Shown one piece after another: positions 21,300 through 31,620 of a DNA stretch of 64,000 nucleotides (positions are counted from its first letter, which is position 1; the number at the start of each line of letters is the position of its first letter). The stretch covers positions 72,565,008 through 72,629,007 of the forward strand of contig NC_134707.1 in NCBI RefSeq assembly GCF_043290135.1, written 5' to 3'. The stretch is from Rhipicephalus microplus. Lineage: Eukaryota > Arthropoda > Arachnida > Ixodida > Ixodidae. The notes below the pieces were generated by a model that was not told where the DNA came from, did no database searches, and saw only the letters and a program-made list of their open reading frames with translations. The translations under genes were made by a program, and so were the position numbers.

Positions 21300-21990
21300 G
21301 AAAAAAGAAATCTGGGTCAGCTGCTTCAATGGTCGCAAGGCCCAGCTTCAGCGAAGTAGTGGTGGGAGGGGACAAAGCAGCCGGCGTCACAGGTGCAGGT
21401 AACCTCCACGTGCGGAACACCCTAGCTGAAAACTCACCGCACGTGGTGTTCGCTGGGGACTCGAATTTAAATCGATGCACAGAAGCAATCATAGAGAGGG
21501 TATAATCAAAGAGAGGGTAAGAGGGTAGTGAAGCAGTCAAAGAGAGGGTAAGAGTTTACAAGAGGGTTTGAGAAGAGACGTTTCCAACGCGTAAGCTGGA
21601 AGCAGTCATGAGGCAAGCGAGTGCTAAACTCACAACTAAAGCTGATGGCAGAAACCTTGTAATAATCGCGGGTGCTTTAAACGATGTATAGATTCAGAGA
21701 GGCTAGCAACCACACTGGCAAAAGGGGTCGATGACGTGCGCGATGCTTCCCCGAAGGTACAGGTAGTGATATGCACAATAGCGGAGGTACCGGTGCGTGA
21801 AGGCAACCTGCAAAGAGCTGTAGTCAACACGAACAAAGCGATATGGCCGGTGATTCGAGAAAAAAGCTTTGAGGTAGAGGAAATAAGCAGAGAGCTGCTT
21901 AGGTGGTGTGGTTTTAAGCGAGACAGAATTCGCTTCGATTGGAGGCTAGGTCATGAGGCGGGTGGCAACCTACTGGACGCGCAGTAGCTT
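21300..21990 (+). pseudogene. LINE ORF1 with SGNH/GDSL hydrolase-like domain
   Basis: Frames broken by stops show three blocks spaced as in SGNH hydrolases. VVFAGDSNLNRC at about 21443-21478 is the GDS block I. NLVIIAGALNDV at about 21652-21687 fits the G-x-N-D block III. RIRFDWRLGHE at about 21928-21960 fits the D...H block V, with Asp-x4-His spacing. Between them, SPKVQVVICTIAEVPVREGN matches the middle strand region. The domain is thought to act as a lipid esterase in LINE particles. It is inactivated here by several nonsense and frameshift changes. Confidence 0.65.
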
Positions 21991-22164
21991 TTTAGGGGAG
22001 AACGAGCGCCCTTCAGGCTCCAAGATAGCTAGTAACGAGGAAAGCGACCTGGGAGACTCTGTGACAGGTGGTATAGGCAGATACCATGCCAAAGGGGCAG
22101 CAATATTTGGGCCACGTTGAGTCAGGGACCAAAATTGACGTAGCCGCGAAGGCCGAGCCAATTA

Positions 22165-22860
22165 AGGCGTATTGTATATTAACATGCAGGGTGGCGCGAA
22201 TAGGCAGAAGTGGGAGAAATATAATAACAGCTAAGAGAGAAGAAGCTGATAGTATATGGATTTGTAGAAACACATCTAAGGGACATGGAACAACTACCCA
22301 ACAATCCGGACTTCGCATTGGTATATTGTATTAGAACAGAAGGAAGCAGAAAGGGGAGTGGTATCGGGGCATTCATTTATAAAATTACAGACTGGCAAAG
22401 AGTCAAACAGGAGTGCAGGCAACATTTATGGCTGAAAGCAAAAGTGACAGGGTAGAGGATGCTTCTAGGTATTGTGTACTTGTGGACAGGGGCAAAAGTC
22501 AGAAAGGAGAACGACGAAATGGTGCAGTGCATAGAAAACGGCATTTACGAACTAGGACAAGAGTGCGAGGTAATTATATTAGGAGAAATGAATGTGCACA
22601 TTGAAGATATGGATGGATATATTGATGCAACAGGTAGAATGCTAATGAATATGTGTGAAAGACATTATTTAATAATTTGCAACAGCACCGAGAAAGCGAA
22701 GGGCAGATAGCATAGAAGGTGGAAAGGCTGCAGTCGAGGATAGATTACGCAATGATGTCGCATAGGATGTATGATCGACTAAAGATAATGAACATATATG
22801 AATATGGGCCCAGAAGCTCAGGTAGCGATCACAAGCGTATCAAGCTGTGTTTTGGAAGAG
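22165..22860 (+). pseudogene. LINE APE-type endonuclease remnant
   Basis: Fragments include VIILGEMNVHIEDMDGYIDA near 22570-22630, where 'G-D-x-N-x-H' has become GEMNVH. IDYAMMSHRMYDRLK and SSGSDHKRIKLCF follow near 22740-22850, corresponding to the 'I-D-Y-x-L' and 'S-D-H' motifs at the end of APE-like LINE endonucleases. The frame changes several times. The catalytic Asp of the 'GDxN' box is lost. Confidence 0.7.
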
Positions 22861-23439
22861 AAATGAAAATGGAAAGAAGGCATTATGAGCAACTACACAG
22901 TAATATTTATTCGGAAAGGCAAATAGAAATAGCAACCAAGGCGATTGAGAAAATAATCACCGACGATACTAATACAGAGGAGACGTACACAAGTATCACT
23001 CGATTGATTGAGTTAGAGCTTGCTAAGGTACGAGTCAAATCAACCGAAAAAGGAGACACAAGCCCAAGAGCTGGCTGGAGCAGGAAGTTAAGAAAGCCAT
23101 GCTAAGACGTCAGGAAGCCTCCAGGGAACACAGATATGCTGAACAGAGGAATAAACTGGAAGATGGTGTCAAAATAAAATGGGTTAAATTTGCAGCTGCA
23201 GAAGGGAAGCGTCCGGTCTAGTCGTCAAAAAATTAAAAGAAAGGGGGCCCAATGAATGGCGGAAGTAGACAAGAAGGATAAAAGGGCAGCGGTAATGTTT
23301 TGGAACCATCTCGATTCTCTGAGTAATAAGACAAGCTTGGAGCACACGTTTATCACTACAGTTCAAGGAATCAGACTTGAAAGGGATGAGGCAATGGAAT
23401 TTTTAAAAAACGATAATGACGGAAAAATTTAAACACTGA

Positions 23440-24050
23440 GAAAGTGCTGCCTGCACCGTACCAGGGGAGGATGGACCAAGTAGCGCAGTGGCTTCAGTGG
23501 GACAACGAGAATAGAAAAAGGGCAGAGAAAAGGGGTCCTAATAGCACATCAACAGGCCTTGACGGCATCCCAATCATGCTAATAAAGAAACTAGGACCAA
23601 ACTCTAAGCAAACTTTAGGAGAGGCAGCGAGCAAAGAAATAATGGATGGTGAAGCCCCAACTTGGTGGAAATTAAGCAAGGTTAGGTTAGCATGATCTAA
23701 GAAGGAAAGGGGGACAAAGCCTATATAAAGAACAACCATTCTATACCAGTGACATCAGTATTTTACAGGCTAGGATGCAAATAAAAAAAGAAAGACTGCA
23801 ACAGACATGGGTGAAGAGTGAGGAGGTGCTGGGAGAACTACGAAATGGATTCTGCAAACGAAGAAGGTTGGAGGACAATCTGTTTTTGTTGATGCAGTGT
23901 ATTGAAATAGCGGGAAAATAACACAGGCCCTGGTGCCTGGTATTTCTAAATATCAGGGGAGCTTACGATAGTGCGGTTCAAGAAGACTTGTGGGAAATAC
24001 TGGACACACCATATGTGGAAGATGGAAAAAATAATCTTTAAAGGATATCT
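23440..24050 (+). pseudogene. LINE reverse transcriptase N-terminal half
   Basis: Readable blocks are STGLDGIPIMLIKKLGPNSK, then WWKLSKVRLA, then GDKAYIKNNHSIPVTSVFYR (the 'N-Y-R-P-I-T-x-T-S-V' motif). LGELRNGFCKRRRLEDNLF ('N-G-F-R-K-G-R-x-L-E-D-N') and NIRGAYDSAVQEDLWEIL ('D-I-x-G-A-Y-D') follow. The first catalytic Asp before 'x-x-GAYD' has become Asn. The rest of the RT is absent. Confidence 0.75.
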
Positions 24051-24089
24051 ATGAATATAACAAGGTAGTTATCAAATGAGTCAAATCAT

Positions 24090-24976
24090 GCATCCATGCG
24101 TCCATGCGTACAGCCTTCTCACCCTGTTCCAGACCTTACCCTTATGTGTGTACGAAGTGATGCCAGATAAAAAGTATCGCCAACTTTCCCTTCTTTCCTG
24201 GCTGCACGTCTTCTTGCCCTCGCATTTTATGTTCTTGAAATTTGTGCGATTTTTGTTGTTGCTTATTCTCGATGCAATCTCGACGCTTTGTTTTGTTTTT
24301 TACGTGCTTTTCGATCCTCGTTGTGCCATCAAGGAACACGCCATTTTCCAGATAGTCCACTTCTTTGTGGAAAACATTTGGTGGCAGCGTGAATTAAAAG
24401 ATCGTGCAGTAGTCCACAGTAGTATCTATGCTTAACGCACACAAGTAATTCTAGGTTAACAGAGTATCGCTCTGAAACTGTTTCAATTCGGCTTTTTCGG
24501 TGAGCCATTTGGGTACCTGTAAAGGACATTCAAATAATGTTGGTGCACTCAAAGCTACCGGGAAATGGTCACATTCATGAGGAATACTTATTGTTTCTCA
24601 TTGCAGTTGGGTTAGGATGATGAAGATGCAGTGCTTAGGTCTATAAAAGAGTAGGTATTTTTAGCAAGGCTGTATTATTTAGGCTCGATTAGATTCAGGA
24701 AACAGGGTCCGCAACAGCAAAACAAAACTGTTTGACCAGGTGACCTCACGCGTCGCAATGAGAGTATCCCCGTAGGCTCCTATGCGTCATAAAGTCCCCT
24801 AGGGGAAGATAGGGTTTGGGAAGTTTTTTTAGCAAGGACTGGAATTCATGTATGTGCTGTTGAAATTATAGAGGTATGTGTATAAAGCAAATGGTGACGA
24901 CTTTACTAAACAGTACCGCTCAAACAACCACTGCTTCAAGAGACGACCGAAGCGATAAGTGCATGCATGCAATCAA
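24090..24976 (-). pseudogene. LINE ORF2 (minus strand): endonuclease end and RT start, left part
   Basis: On the minus strand, LSLRSSLEAVVV and KLPKPYLPLGDFMTHRS read from about 24950 to 24790. FTGTQMAHRK and CFPQRSGLSGKWRVP-stop-W-H-N-E follow, with KVWNRVRR near 24110. These are consecutive parts of an APE endonuclease ('G-D-F-N-A-H' altered to GDFMTH) and of the linker before the RT in an RNase H-type (I-like) LINE. The upstream half of the same ORF lies at 33143 and beyond, across a Ty3/gypsy insertion. It ends at about 24090 next to another LINE fragment. Confidence 0.75.
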
Positions 24977-25143
24977 TGATTAACAATTGCCGCCTAGATT
25001 TCCGAGCCGGCAAGCCCTAGCTAGTCGAAAATGGCAAACAGAACAAAACAGAAGTGTGTGTAAGCGCTTCGTTCTAAAATACCCTCTTCTGTCTTTCTGC
25101 CCCGCTGTTCCTGTCTTGTCTCTGCAGCTCTTAGTGCGTGACA
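24977..25143 (+). repeat. 5' LTR of the Ty3/gypsy element
   Basis: It starts 'tgattaacaattgccgccta' and ends 'ttagtgcgtgaca'. It shares 'gtgtgtg-tagcgctt', 'tgtctttct', 'ccccgct-ttcctgt' and 'gtgcgtgaca' with 32964-33142. The minus-strand LINE frame stops directly to its left, supporting the boundary. No primer-binding site was recognised after it. Confidence 0.65.
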
Positions 25144-25291
25144 AACTGTTGAAGGTGCTGGGTAGTCTATGCACCGTACCCCTCCGCATAGCAAGAACTC
25201 AAGTGTCGTACCAGTAATCACTCCTGCGCACCAGGCCAGCAGAAGAATCCGAGAGCAATCCCCTGAGTTTGTACTATTTGGACTCCGAAAC

Positions 25292-26330
25292 AACATGGCG
25301 GCTCCGACCAGCTCTACCTGACACCAACCCAATCGGTACAAACGGCACAACGCCACTTTGTTGCACCTTACTCACACCGTGAAAGCCAAATCCCTTTCAT
25401 GGTACTGCACTTGAGGATGTCGAAGATTGGCTTGTTCATTACGAGTTTGTTGCCGTCAACAACCAGTGTGACGACGCAGAAAAGCGGCTGCACGTCTCTT
25501 TCAGTCTTTTGAGTGGTGTACGTGTATGGTATGAGAACCGAACAGGTATCCTTACATCATGGGAAGACTTTAACCGCCGGTTTCTCGGGACATATGCCAG
25601 CCCTGACCGCCGGGAGAGAGCTGGGCGCAATCTACAGTCCCGCATACAAATACCGAAACTAGGGGTTTCGATGTATGTCGAGGACATGGCGCGTCTTATC
25701 CACCGAGCTGACCAAGCATGCCAGAAGAAACGAAGGTACGGTACATTATGTGTGGGGTGAAAGAGCAGCATTTTGGTGGGCTTGTGCGCAGTCCATCTAA
25801 GACTGTCAACATTTCTCGCAGAAGCGGTCACCATCAAAAACACTCTTAGGCACCAGGCCCTTCATACGAACGGCACGTCAATGCTTCAACTACAGACTAC
25901 TTGGGACCTTTCGGAGGCGAAATAGATTTCTTCCGAGAGTTCGTACTTTCAGTCATCCACGAAGAACGTCTGAAGCTGTCAGTGCCCTCGCATCCTCCTA
26001 TCTCCTCGTTGTACAGCATTGTACGAGATAAAGTCCAGCATGCTTTAGGAGAACCGCCTTTCACACGGGATTATCCATCACCCAGTGACTTCCCCCGCAT
26101 ACGGTGTGCTCAAGCTTTGTGGAAACCTGTTGCACCTGCAATTCCGCATCCCACCGTGGCCCCAGCCTTGCTGCAGACGGTCCAAGTGGCGCCATGCTAC
26201 AGCACACCTCGCCTGATCTCGCGGAAATCAGATGTCTGGCGTGAGTCAGATTGACTTCCTCTCTTCTTCCACTGTGGCGAAGCTGGGCATCTGTGCCAAT
26301 GGTGCCCTTACCAACAAATTGGACTATGCG
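25292..26330 (+). pseudogene. Ty3/gypsy gag remnant
   Basis: A start-like ATG at 25293 (MAAPTSSTWHQPN) opens a frame with later stops. SGVRVWYENRTGILTSWEDF and NRRFLGTY at about 25509-25590 match the 'W..F...F...Y' core of the retrotransposon gag domain. Near 26265-26315, FHCGEAGHLCQWCPY is a CCHC knuckle with the first Cys replaced by Phe. Gag would form the particle and bind RNA, but this copy cannot. Confidence 0.7.
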
Positions 26331-26508
26331 TATTTTGGACGAACTCACCGTTACTCAGGTCTGGTGAGCGGCCCTCATTAGAGGGCCGCTCACCAGACGA
26401 TTATGTGACTTAGCAGTTCAGAATTTCGTCATCCTTGCACCAGTCATGCTCCCCGTCACCGCGGCGATTTTCTCCTAATCGCTTTACATATTCGAGCGTG
26501 GCGCAGGG

Positions 26509-27090
26509 TTGGTCACCCAGCACACGTCAACAAAACTAACCAAAGCAAGCTTATTGGGTGAGGCCGCTCATAATGGACAAGCTCAAGTCTTCCTACCGAG
26601 GCTTCCGCAAACTGACGATTCCCCGATGACGATCATACCAGCTGGTTCCACAAAGATTTCATTAGACGTTTCAGTGCTGGTCGACGGTCGCAAAGTCAGT
26701 GCTTTAGTTGATACGGGTGTGGGTTTTTCTACAATAAGTGGAAAACAGGCTGCTCGCCTGAAGAAAGAGACGATGCCTTGGAACCTCAAGCGAATTCATG
26801 TTTACTGACGGAGACATCATGACGCCATTCGCCGTTTGCACAGCACGAATACAGTTCTACCTTTGTAGTAAGCTTGAGCGATCTCTGTAAGTGTTCTCGA
26901 GACCTGATCATTGGCATGGACTTCATGAGAGAACACGGTGCTATTATCAATATTCGACAACACCTTGTCACGTTCTCAACAAAACGCGCAACACCAGAGC
27001 ATGATCCCAGCCACGATCGAGTATGTCTGCGTGTAATTGACGAAGCTGTCACGATACCACCACACTGAAGTGTTATGGTTCAAGTTCAAA
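26509..27090 (+). pseudogene. Ty3/gypsy aspartic protease remnant
   Basis: VSALVDTGVGFSTISGKQAA at about 26695-26755 contains the catalytic D-T-G preceded by the usual hydrophobic strand. After a frame change, CSRDLIIGMDFMREHGAIIN at about 26886-26945 is the 'hh-h-G-x-D-F/W-L' second strand region. RVIDEAVTIPPH-stop (about 27030-27068) matches the stretch between protease and RT. The catalytic triad is present but the frame is broken between the blocks. The reading is cut by the LINE that starts at about 27095. Confidence 0.75.
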
Positions 27091-27094
27091 AGCC

Positions 27095-29023
27095 TCCCAA
27101 GAGTACACCACCGCACTAAAAAATGCGAAATATTACTATTTTAACACCACGTTTCCGAATATGTTACTAACTGATCCTAAGAAATTTTGGCGCGTTATTA
27201 ACCCCAAAGATAGCGAAATGTTAACCTTGATTGACAGTGCTGGAAACACCATTCCCCCGCCCATTTGTGTGCAGAAGCCCTTAATGATGCCTTTTCCAGA
27301 AATTTCTCAGCAACTACAGACGCCCCTGTTCCGACCATCCCCTATTGTGACTACCCACCCATGCCTCCTATTATTAATGACTACGTTGGTGTTGAAAGTT
27401 TAATCAAGTCCTTAAAGCCTTCCTCGTCTCCTGGGTGTGATACGATCAGTCCTAAATTTTTGAAAAACACCAGCTCTTATTGTTCAATCATACTAACGAA
27501 CATATTCGAACAATTGCTTCATGAAGGCTGTCTCCCCGTCGACTTTAAGATTGGAAAGATAACTGCAATGTTTAAAGCTGGTAACAAACATTCACCGTCT
27601 AACTACCGGCCTATCTCGCTAACCAGCGTACCTTGTAAAATACTAGAACACATATTATATTCAAAACTGGCAGGTTTTCTCGAATCTAACTCGTTTTTTT
27701 TCCAAGTGTCAACACGGTTTCAGAAAAAACTATTCATGCCAGACTCAACTTTTATTTTTCACCCATGGATTAAACATCATTCTTGATCATTTATGCATCG
27801 CTTATTGCATTTTTTTAGACTTTTCTAAAGCTTTCGATAAAGTATGTCACAGGTTGTTACTTCAAAAACTACAAAATCTTAATCTTGATCCGGAACTTTT
27901 ATTTTGGCTTGAATGTTTCCTTTCTAACCGCGCTCAATTTGTTTTAGCTAACGATAGCGTCTCACCCCGAACGAACGTCTCTTCTGGAGTCCCTCAGGGA
28001 TCTGTCCTGGCTCCCCTGCTCTTTCTTATTTACATTAACGACTTACTTTTATCTGTTACTTCTCACATTCACTTGTTTGCCGATGACTGCGTCCTCTTTC
28101 GTGAAATATCTAACGACAATGACCTATTAACCCTTCAATCGGATCTTAACGCTATTTCTGTGTGGTATAAAACATGGGTAATGGAACTCAACACTATCAA
28201 ATGCAAGTTCCTTCGCGTATCTAGAATCAACCGTATATTACCCACTTACTATCTGAACGATGCTCCACTGGAATCTGTCAGCACTTACGAATATCTCGGA
28301 ATACATATTACTACCGACCTCACTTGGTCCGTGCATGCCACGTACGTAAATAATAACGCTAATCGCATGCTCGGCTACGTACGTCGAAATTTCTCACAGG
28401 CTCCTTCAACACTAAAACTAACTCTCTACAAGACGCTTATCCCCTCCAAACTGAAGTATGCTGCATCAGTTTGGGATCCTAACCAAGAAAATCTAATACA
28501 CTCACATGAAATTGTTCAAAATAACTTGGTTCGTTTTATACTCTCTAACTACGACCGGACTGCCAGCATAAGCACAATGAAATACAGCCTCGGATTACCT
28601 TCCTCATCATCTCGTAGGAAAATCCTTCGCCTTTGTCTTTTCCATAAGCTTTTCTATCACAGCCAGCAACGAAACGAACTCATTCTGCCTCCTCGGTACA
28701 TTTCAGCTCGTATAAATCATGTCTATAAAGTCGGCTTGCCGTCATGCAGAACTAACTCCTTTTCCCAGTCATTCATACCGCGTACATCACAGGAATGGAA
28801 CCACCTACCCACACTGACGGCAACAATCTCGGACCACCAACTTTTCAAAACTGCTTTAGCTAACATTGTGTAACGTGTAACACTGAAGTACATTGTATTT
28901 TCCTGGTTTTGTTGTGTTTATACCTTCTTTGCTCTGTTTTATAATATGTTTGTAACTATTGTAACCCACTCCCCTCTCTAATGCCTCTGGCCCTGAGGGT
29001 ACCTAAATAAAAAAATAAATAAA
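27095..29023 (+). mobile_element. LINE, 5'-truncated, comparatively young (CR1/Jockey-like)
   Basis: The sequence starts inside ORF2, with a frame readable from about 27095 ('SQEYTTALKNAKYYYFN'). It runs through the RT and a C-terminal domain to a stop at 28871-28873, then about 150 bases of 3' UTR. The UTR ends 'ccctgagggtacctaaataaaa' and an (AAATA)n-like tail to 29023. It lies inside the gypsy protease-RT interval. Confidence 0.85.
27750..28873 (+). pseudogene. LINE reverse transcriptase and C-terminus, frame largely intact
   Basis: From about 27750 one frame is open to the stop at 28871-28873, about 370 codons. Motifs in order: IFLDFSKAFDKV near 27811 (first catalytic Asp), SSGVPQGSVLAPLLFLIYIN near 27980-28040 (the 'G-x-P-Q-G-S' motif) and LFADDCVLF near 28075 (catalytic A-D-D). 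The thumb region includes YEYLGIHITTDLTWS near 28290. Another RT block, SNYRPISLTSVPCK, lies upstream in a different frame (27265-27786), so at least one frameshift and the 5' truncation prevent function. It is the best-preserved RT in the window. Confidence 0.85.
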
Positions 29024-29049
29024 TAGGTGACGTGCATCAAATCAGTACA

Positions 29050-29280
29050 TCGTGAAATGGTGGTGGACAGCAAGTGGTCCCTACTCTTTGCCTCGGGTGT
29101 GTGCGTAGCACGAAGCCTTGTAGACCTCCATGGCTGGCCATTGCGAAGTTCTTGTTACAATCTTCAGCTACGAGCGCCGACACCTTTTCCCTGGTACTGT
29201 CATCGCCTATGTCTACTGTTATGCCTTTTAGTCCACAGCGAACGTCCATGCCTCTGAAAAAGGCAATCTGTGTCAAGGCC
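29050..29280 (+). pseudogene. Ty3/gypsy protease-RT linker, resumed after the LINE
   Basis: The frame VVDSKWSLLFASGVCVARSL at about 29059-29120 and then, one frame over, EVLVTIFSYERRHLFPGTVI at about 29137-29200 match the linker that follows the protease in Ty3/gypsy polyproteins. It continues the frame interrupted at 27090, so it marks the far side of the LINE insertion. Confidence 0.6.
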
Positions 29281-29955
29281 AGTACGCGAGCCCGCATGAC
29301 GCGAACAACTCAACGGAGTCATCACGCGACGGCGCCTTTCTGCCGCGCACGTGCAGTGAGTCACCTCAGCCAGTGAGCCGGCGCCTTCCTGTCTGGCGAG
29401 TCTGACGCAATGCGTGGCGACGCCACTCGTGCTTGGGTGCAGCCACGTGCAGCGCAGTGGCTTCAGATTCGCTGACGCGGCCCAGCGGCGACCCCATTGG
29501 AGGATTCTGGCCTCACGACCAGTGGTGCTTCTGGTTGGACATTTGGTTCCTCAAAGAATTCACCTGGTGCATATAAAAGAAGCCCTGCGGCGCGTCGCGA
29601 GCAGTTGAGCTATGTGTTAGCAGCAGACCTCTGTGGTAGAGAGGAGAGCTCGGCTCTTCGGGTCTCTAAGCTGTCGGCCCCAGTGCCGAATTTGTAACGC
29701 CTCTGTATATATGCTGTACATAAACCTTGTTTAACTCACCGTCGTCTCGTCCGCTCGTCTATCAGCTCTGCGCAGAAGCAGTCGCGAGCTGAGAAACCTA
29801 CGCTACCAAACGGCTGATGACCTTCCCGGCGGAGTTCGAAGCAGTGGCGCCTTCGGGACCGTGTTGGCGTCGCCGTCTTTCGAAACAGTGGTTGCAGCGG
29901 TGAGATTCGTGGCGCCCTTCGTAACGTCGTTGGAGGCGCGCTTCGTAACACCACC
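29280..29955 (+). repeat. LTR-like block inserted in the gypsy element
   Basis: GC-rich and CpG-rich, unlike its host element. It has a TATA box 'gcatataaaagaagccc' (about 29568-29584) and, about 140 bases on, a poly(A)-like 'gtacataaaccttgtttaac' (about 29715). That is the U3-R-U5 arrangement of an LTR. The gypsy coding frame stops before it and resumes at about 29960 (TNVTECFASEATDN). The exact ends were not determined. It could be a solo LTR or an LTR plus some leader. Confidence 0.5.
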
Positions 29956-29959
29956 CAGT

Positions 29960-30720
29960 AACCAATGTGACTGAGTGTTTTGCTTCTGAGGCAACCGATA
30001 ATGCTGAAACACCTCTCGGGGCGTCGACATAAATACAACGCTTTCTGACGAAAAGAAAGACTGAACGACCTGTTGATAAAATTCCACGCCTGTTTTGCAC
30101 GTTCATCGAGAATCCGTCAGACATCAATTACCAAACACCGTATTGTCGCCTACGACGACGCGCACCCTACACGGCAACAGCCTTACCGCGTTTTACCAAC
30201 CGAATGACGCGCGATTCAAAGGAAAGGGAAGTAAGTGCTTTAAGACGGTGTAATACAGTCATCAAGCAGCCCATGGTCATTTCCAGTCGTCCCTGTAAAA
30301 AAGAAGGATGGTACTCGTCGTTTTTGTGTCAAATATAGGAAGCTGAGTAACGTCACAAAGAAAGACGTGTACTCGTTGCCTCGAGTGGACGATTCTCTTA
30401 ACAGGCTGAGGCCAGCAAAGTACTTTTCCTCAATCGACCTCAAAAGTGGTTATTGACAAAGCGAAGTCGATGAACGTGACCTTGAAAAAACGGCTATTGT
30501 AACTCCTGACAGTCTGTATGATTTCCGAGTGCTCCCATTTAGCCTCTGTTGTACTCCGGCCACATTCCAACAAATAATGAATACCATTCTCGCTGACCTC
30601 AAGTGGAAAAGTTCCCTCGTCTATCTAAATGATGTTGTTTCATTACAAAAACGTTTGACGAGCTTCTTTGTTGCCTTCGGAGTGTTCCTAAAGCTATACG
30701 ATTCTCTGATCTGACCACCA
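29960..30720 (+). pseudogene. Ty3/gypsy reverse transcriptase remnant
   Basis: QTSITKHRIVAYDDARPTRQ is followed by PVKKKDGTRRFCVKYRKLSN near 30290-30350, and then SSIDLKSGY-stop-Q near 30430-30460, where the Trp of 'S-G-Y-W-Q' is a stop. After a frame shift, LPFSLCCTPATFQQIMN near 30535 and SSLVYLNDVV near 30610-30640 follow. The catalytic 'Y-L-D-D' has become YLND. All motifs are those of Ty3/gypsy RT in correct order, and this copy is inactive. Confidence 0.8.
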
Positions 30721-31620
30721 AGCTTCAGAAGTGTCATTTCGGCTACAAAGAACTGAAGTTCCTGGGTCAAGTTGTGAGCGCTGCAGGCGTTCGGCCCGAT
30801 TCTGAGAAGACTGCCGCTGTGGCCGCTTTTCCAGCTTCGACAGGCAAGAAAAGTCTTCGATGATTTCTGGGGCTCTCCGTGTATACCATCGCCGCTTTAT
30901 TGGAAAATTCTCCAAGATTGTGGAGCCGCTTATCTGACTTGCGCGTGACGAGACTCCATTTCTGGGGACTGATGAACAAGTGACTGCCTTTGCAGAACTG
31001 CAACATCGATTGTCTTCCCCTGCTGTACTTGTTCATTTCGATGAAGACGCTGACACATAGGTGCGCCCTGATGCAAGCAACACTGGTCTCGGAGATATCA
31101 TGGGGCAAACACAAGATGGGACCAAACGTGTGATTGCCTATGCACCACACCCTATCACACACCGAGACCAACGTTAGAGAAAGAATGTGTCGCGGTAATG
31201 TTGGTGATTACGAAGTTCAGGCCTTATCTCTGTGGGCACTCATTTAAAGTCATGACTGATCACTATGCTTTATGTTGGTTGGCTTACCTTCAAGACCCCT
31301 TTGGGCGATTAGCACGATGAAGTATGTGACTTCAGCAGTTTGATATAATCATCGTATACAAGTCAGGTAGAAAACATGAAGACGCCGACACGCTATCACG
31401 AGCACCTCTGGAATCTGACCATACAGCTGCAGAAGACAACAGTGCCTTCCTGGGGACTCTCAGTGGGGCAGACCTCCTCAGTACCCAACGAGCGGATCCG
31501 GAGTTAAGGTTCAGCATTGATGATTCAGAAGGCAGCGCCGCGTCTATTCCTTGTCCACTTTCCCGTGCGTTGCCGTCATTTTGATTACGACACGGAATTT
31601 TATACAAGAAAAACACCGGT
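30720..31620 (+). pseudogene. Ty3/gypsy RNase H region remnant
   Basis: The frame around 30730-30800 reads KCHFGYKELKFLGQVVSAAG, the 'C-x-F-x-x-x-x-x-x-F-L-G-H-x-V-S' connection. [20 protein letters not shown] near 31060-31115 is the RNase H start with its Asp. [19 protein letters not shown] (about 31210-31265) is the 'F-R-x-Y-L-x-G-x-x-F-x-x-x-T-D-H' block. Stops and shifts interrupt it throughout. Confidence 0.75.

Larger units (their letters stand above)
21255..24077 (+). mobile_element. LINE with SGNH-like ORF1, decayed (CR1/L2-like)
   Basis: Plus-strand pieces in order: an SGNH-hydrolase-like ORF1 (21300-21990), an APE-type endonuclease (about 22165-22860), a linker, and the N-terminal half of an RT (about 23440-24050). 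Many stops and frameshifts separate the open pieces. The 3' half, including the catalytic YADD region, is missing: the element ends around 24077 where a minus-strand LINE begins. Esterase domains are known from ORF1-type regions of CR1 and L2 LINEs, which is why I place it there. Confidence 0.7.
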
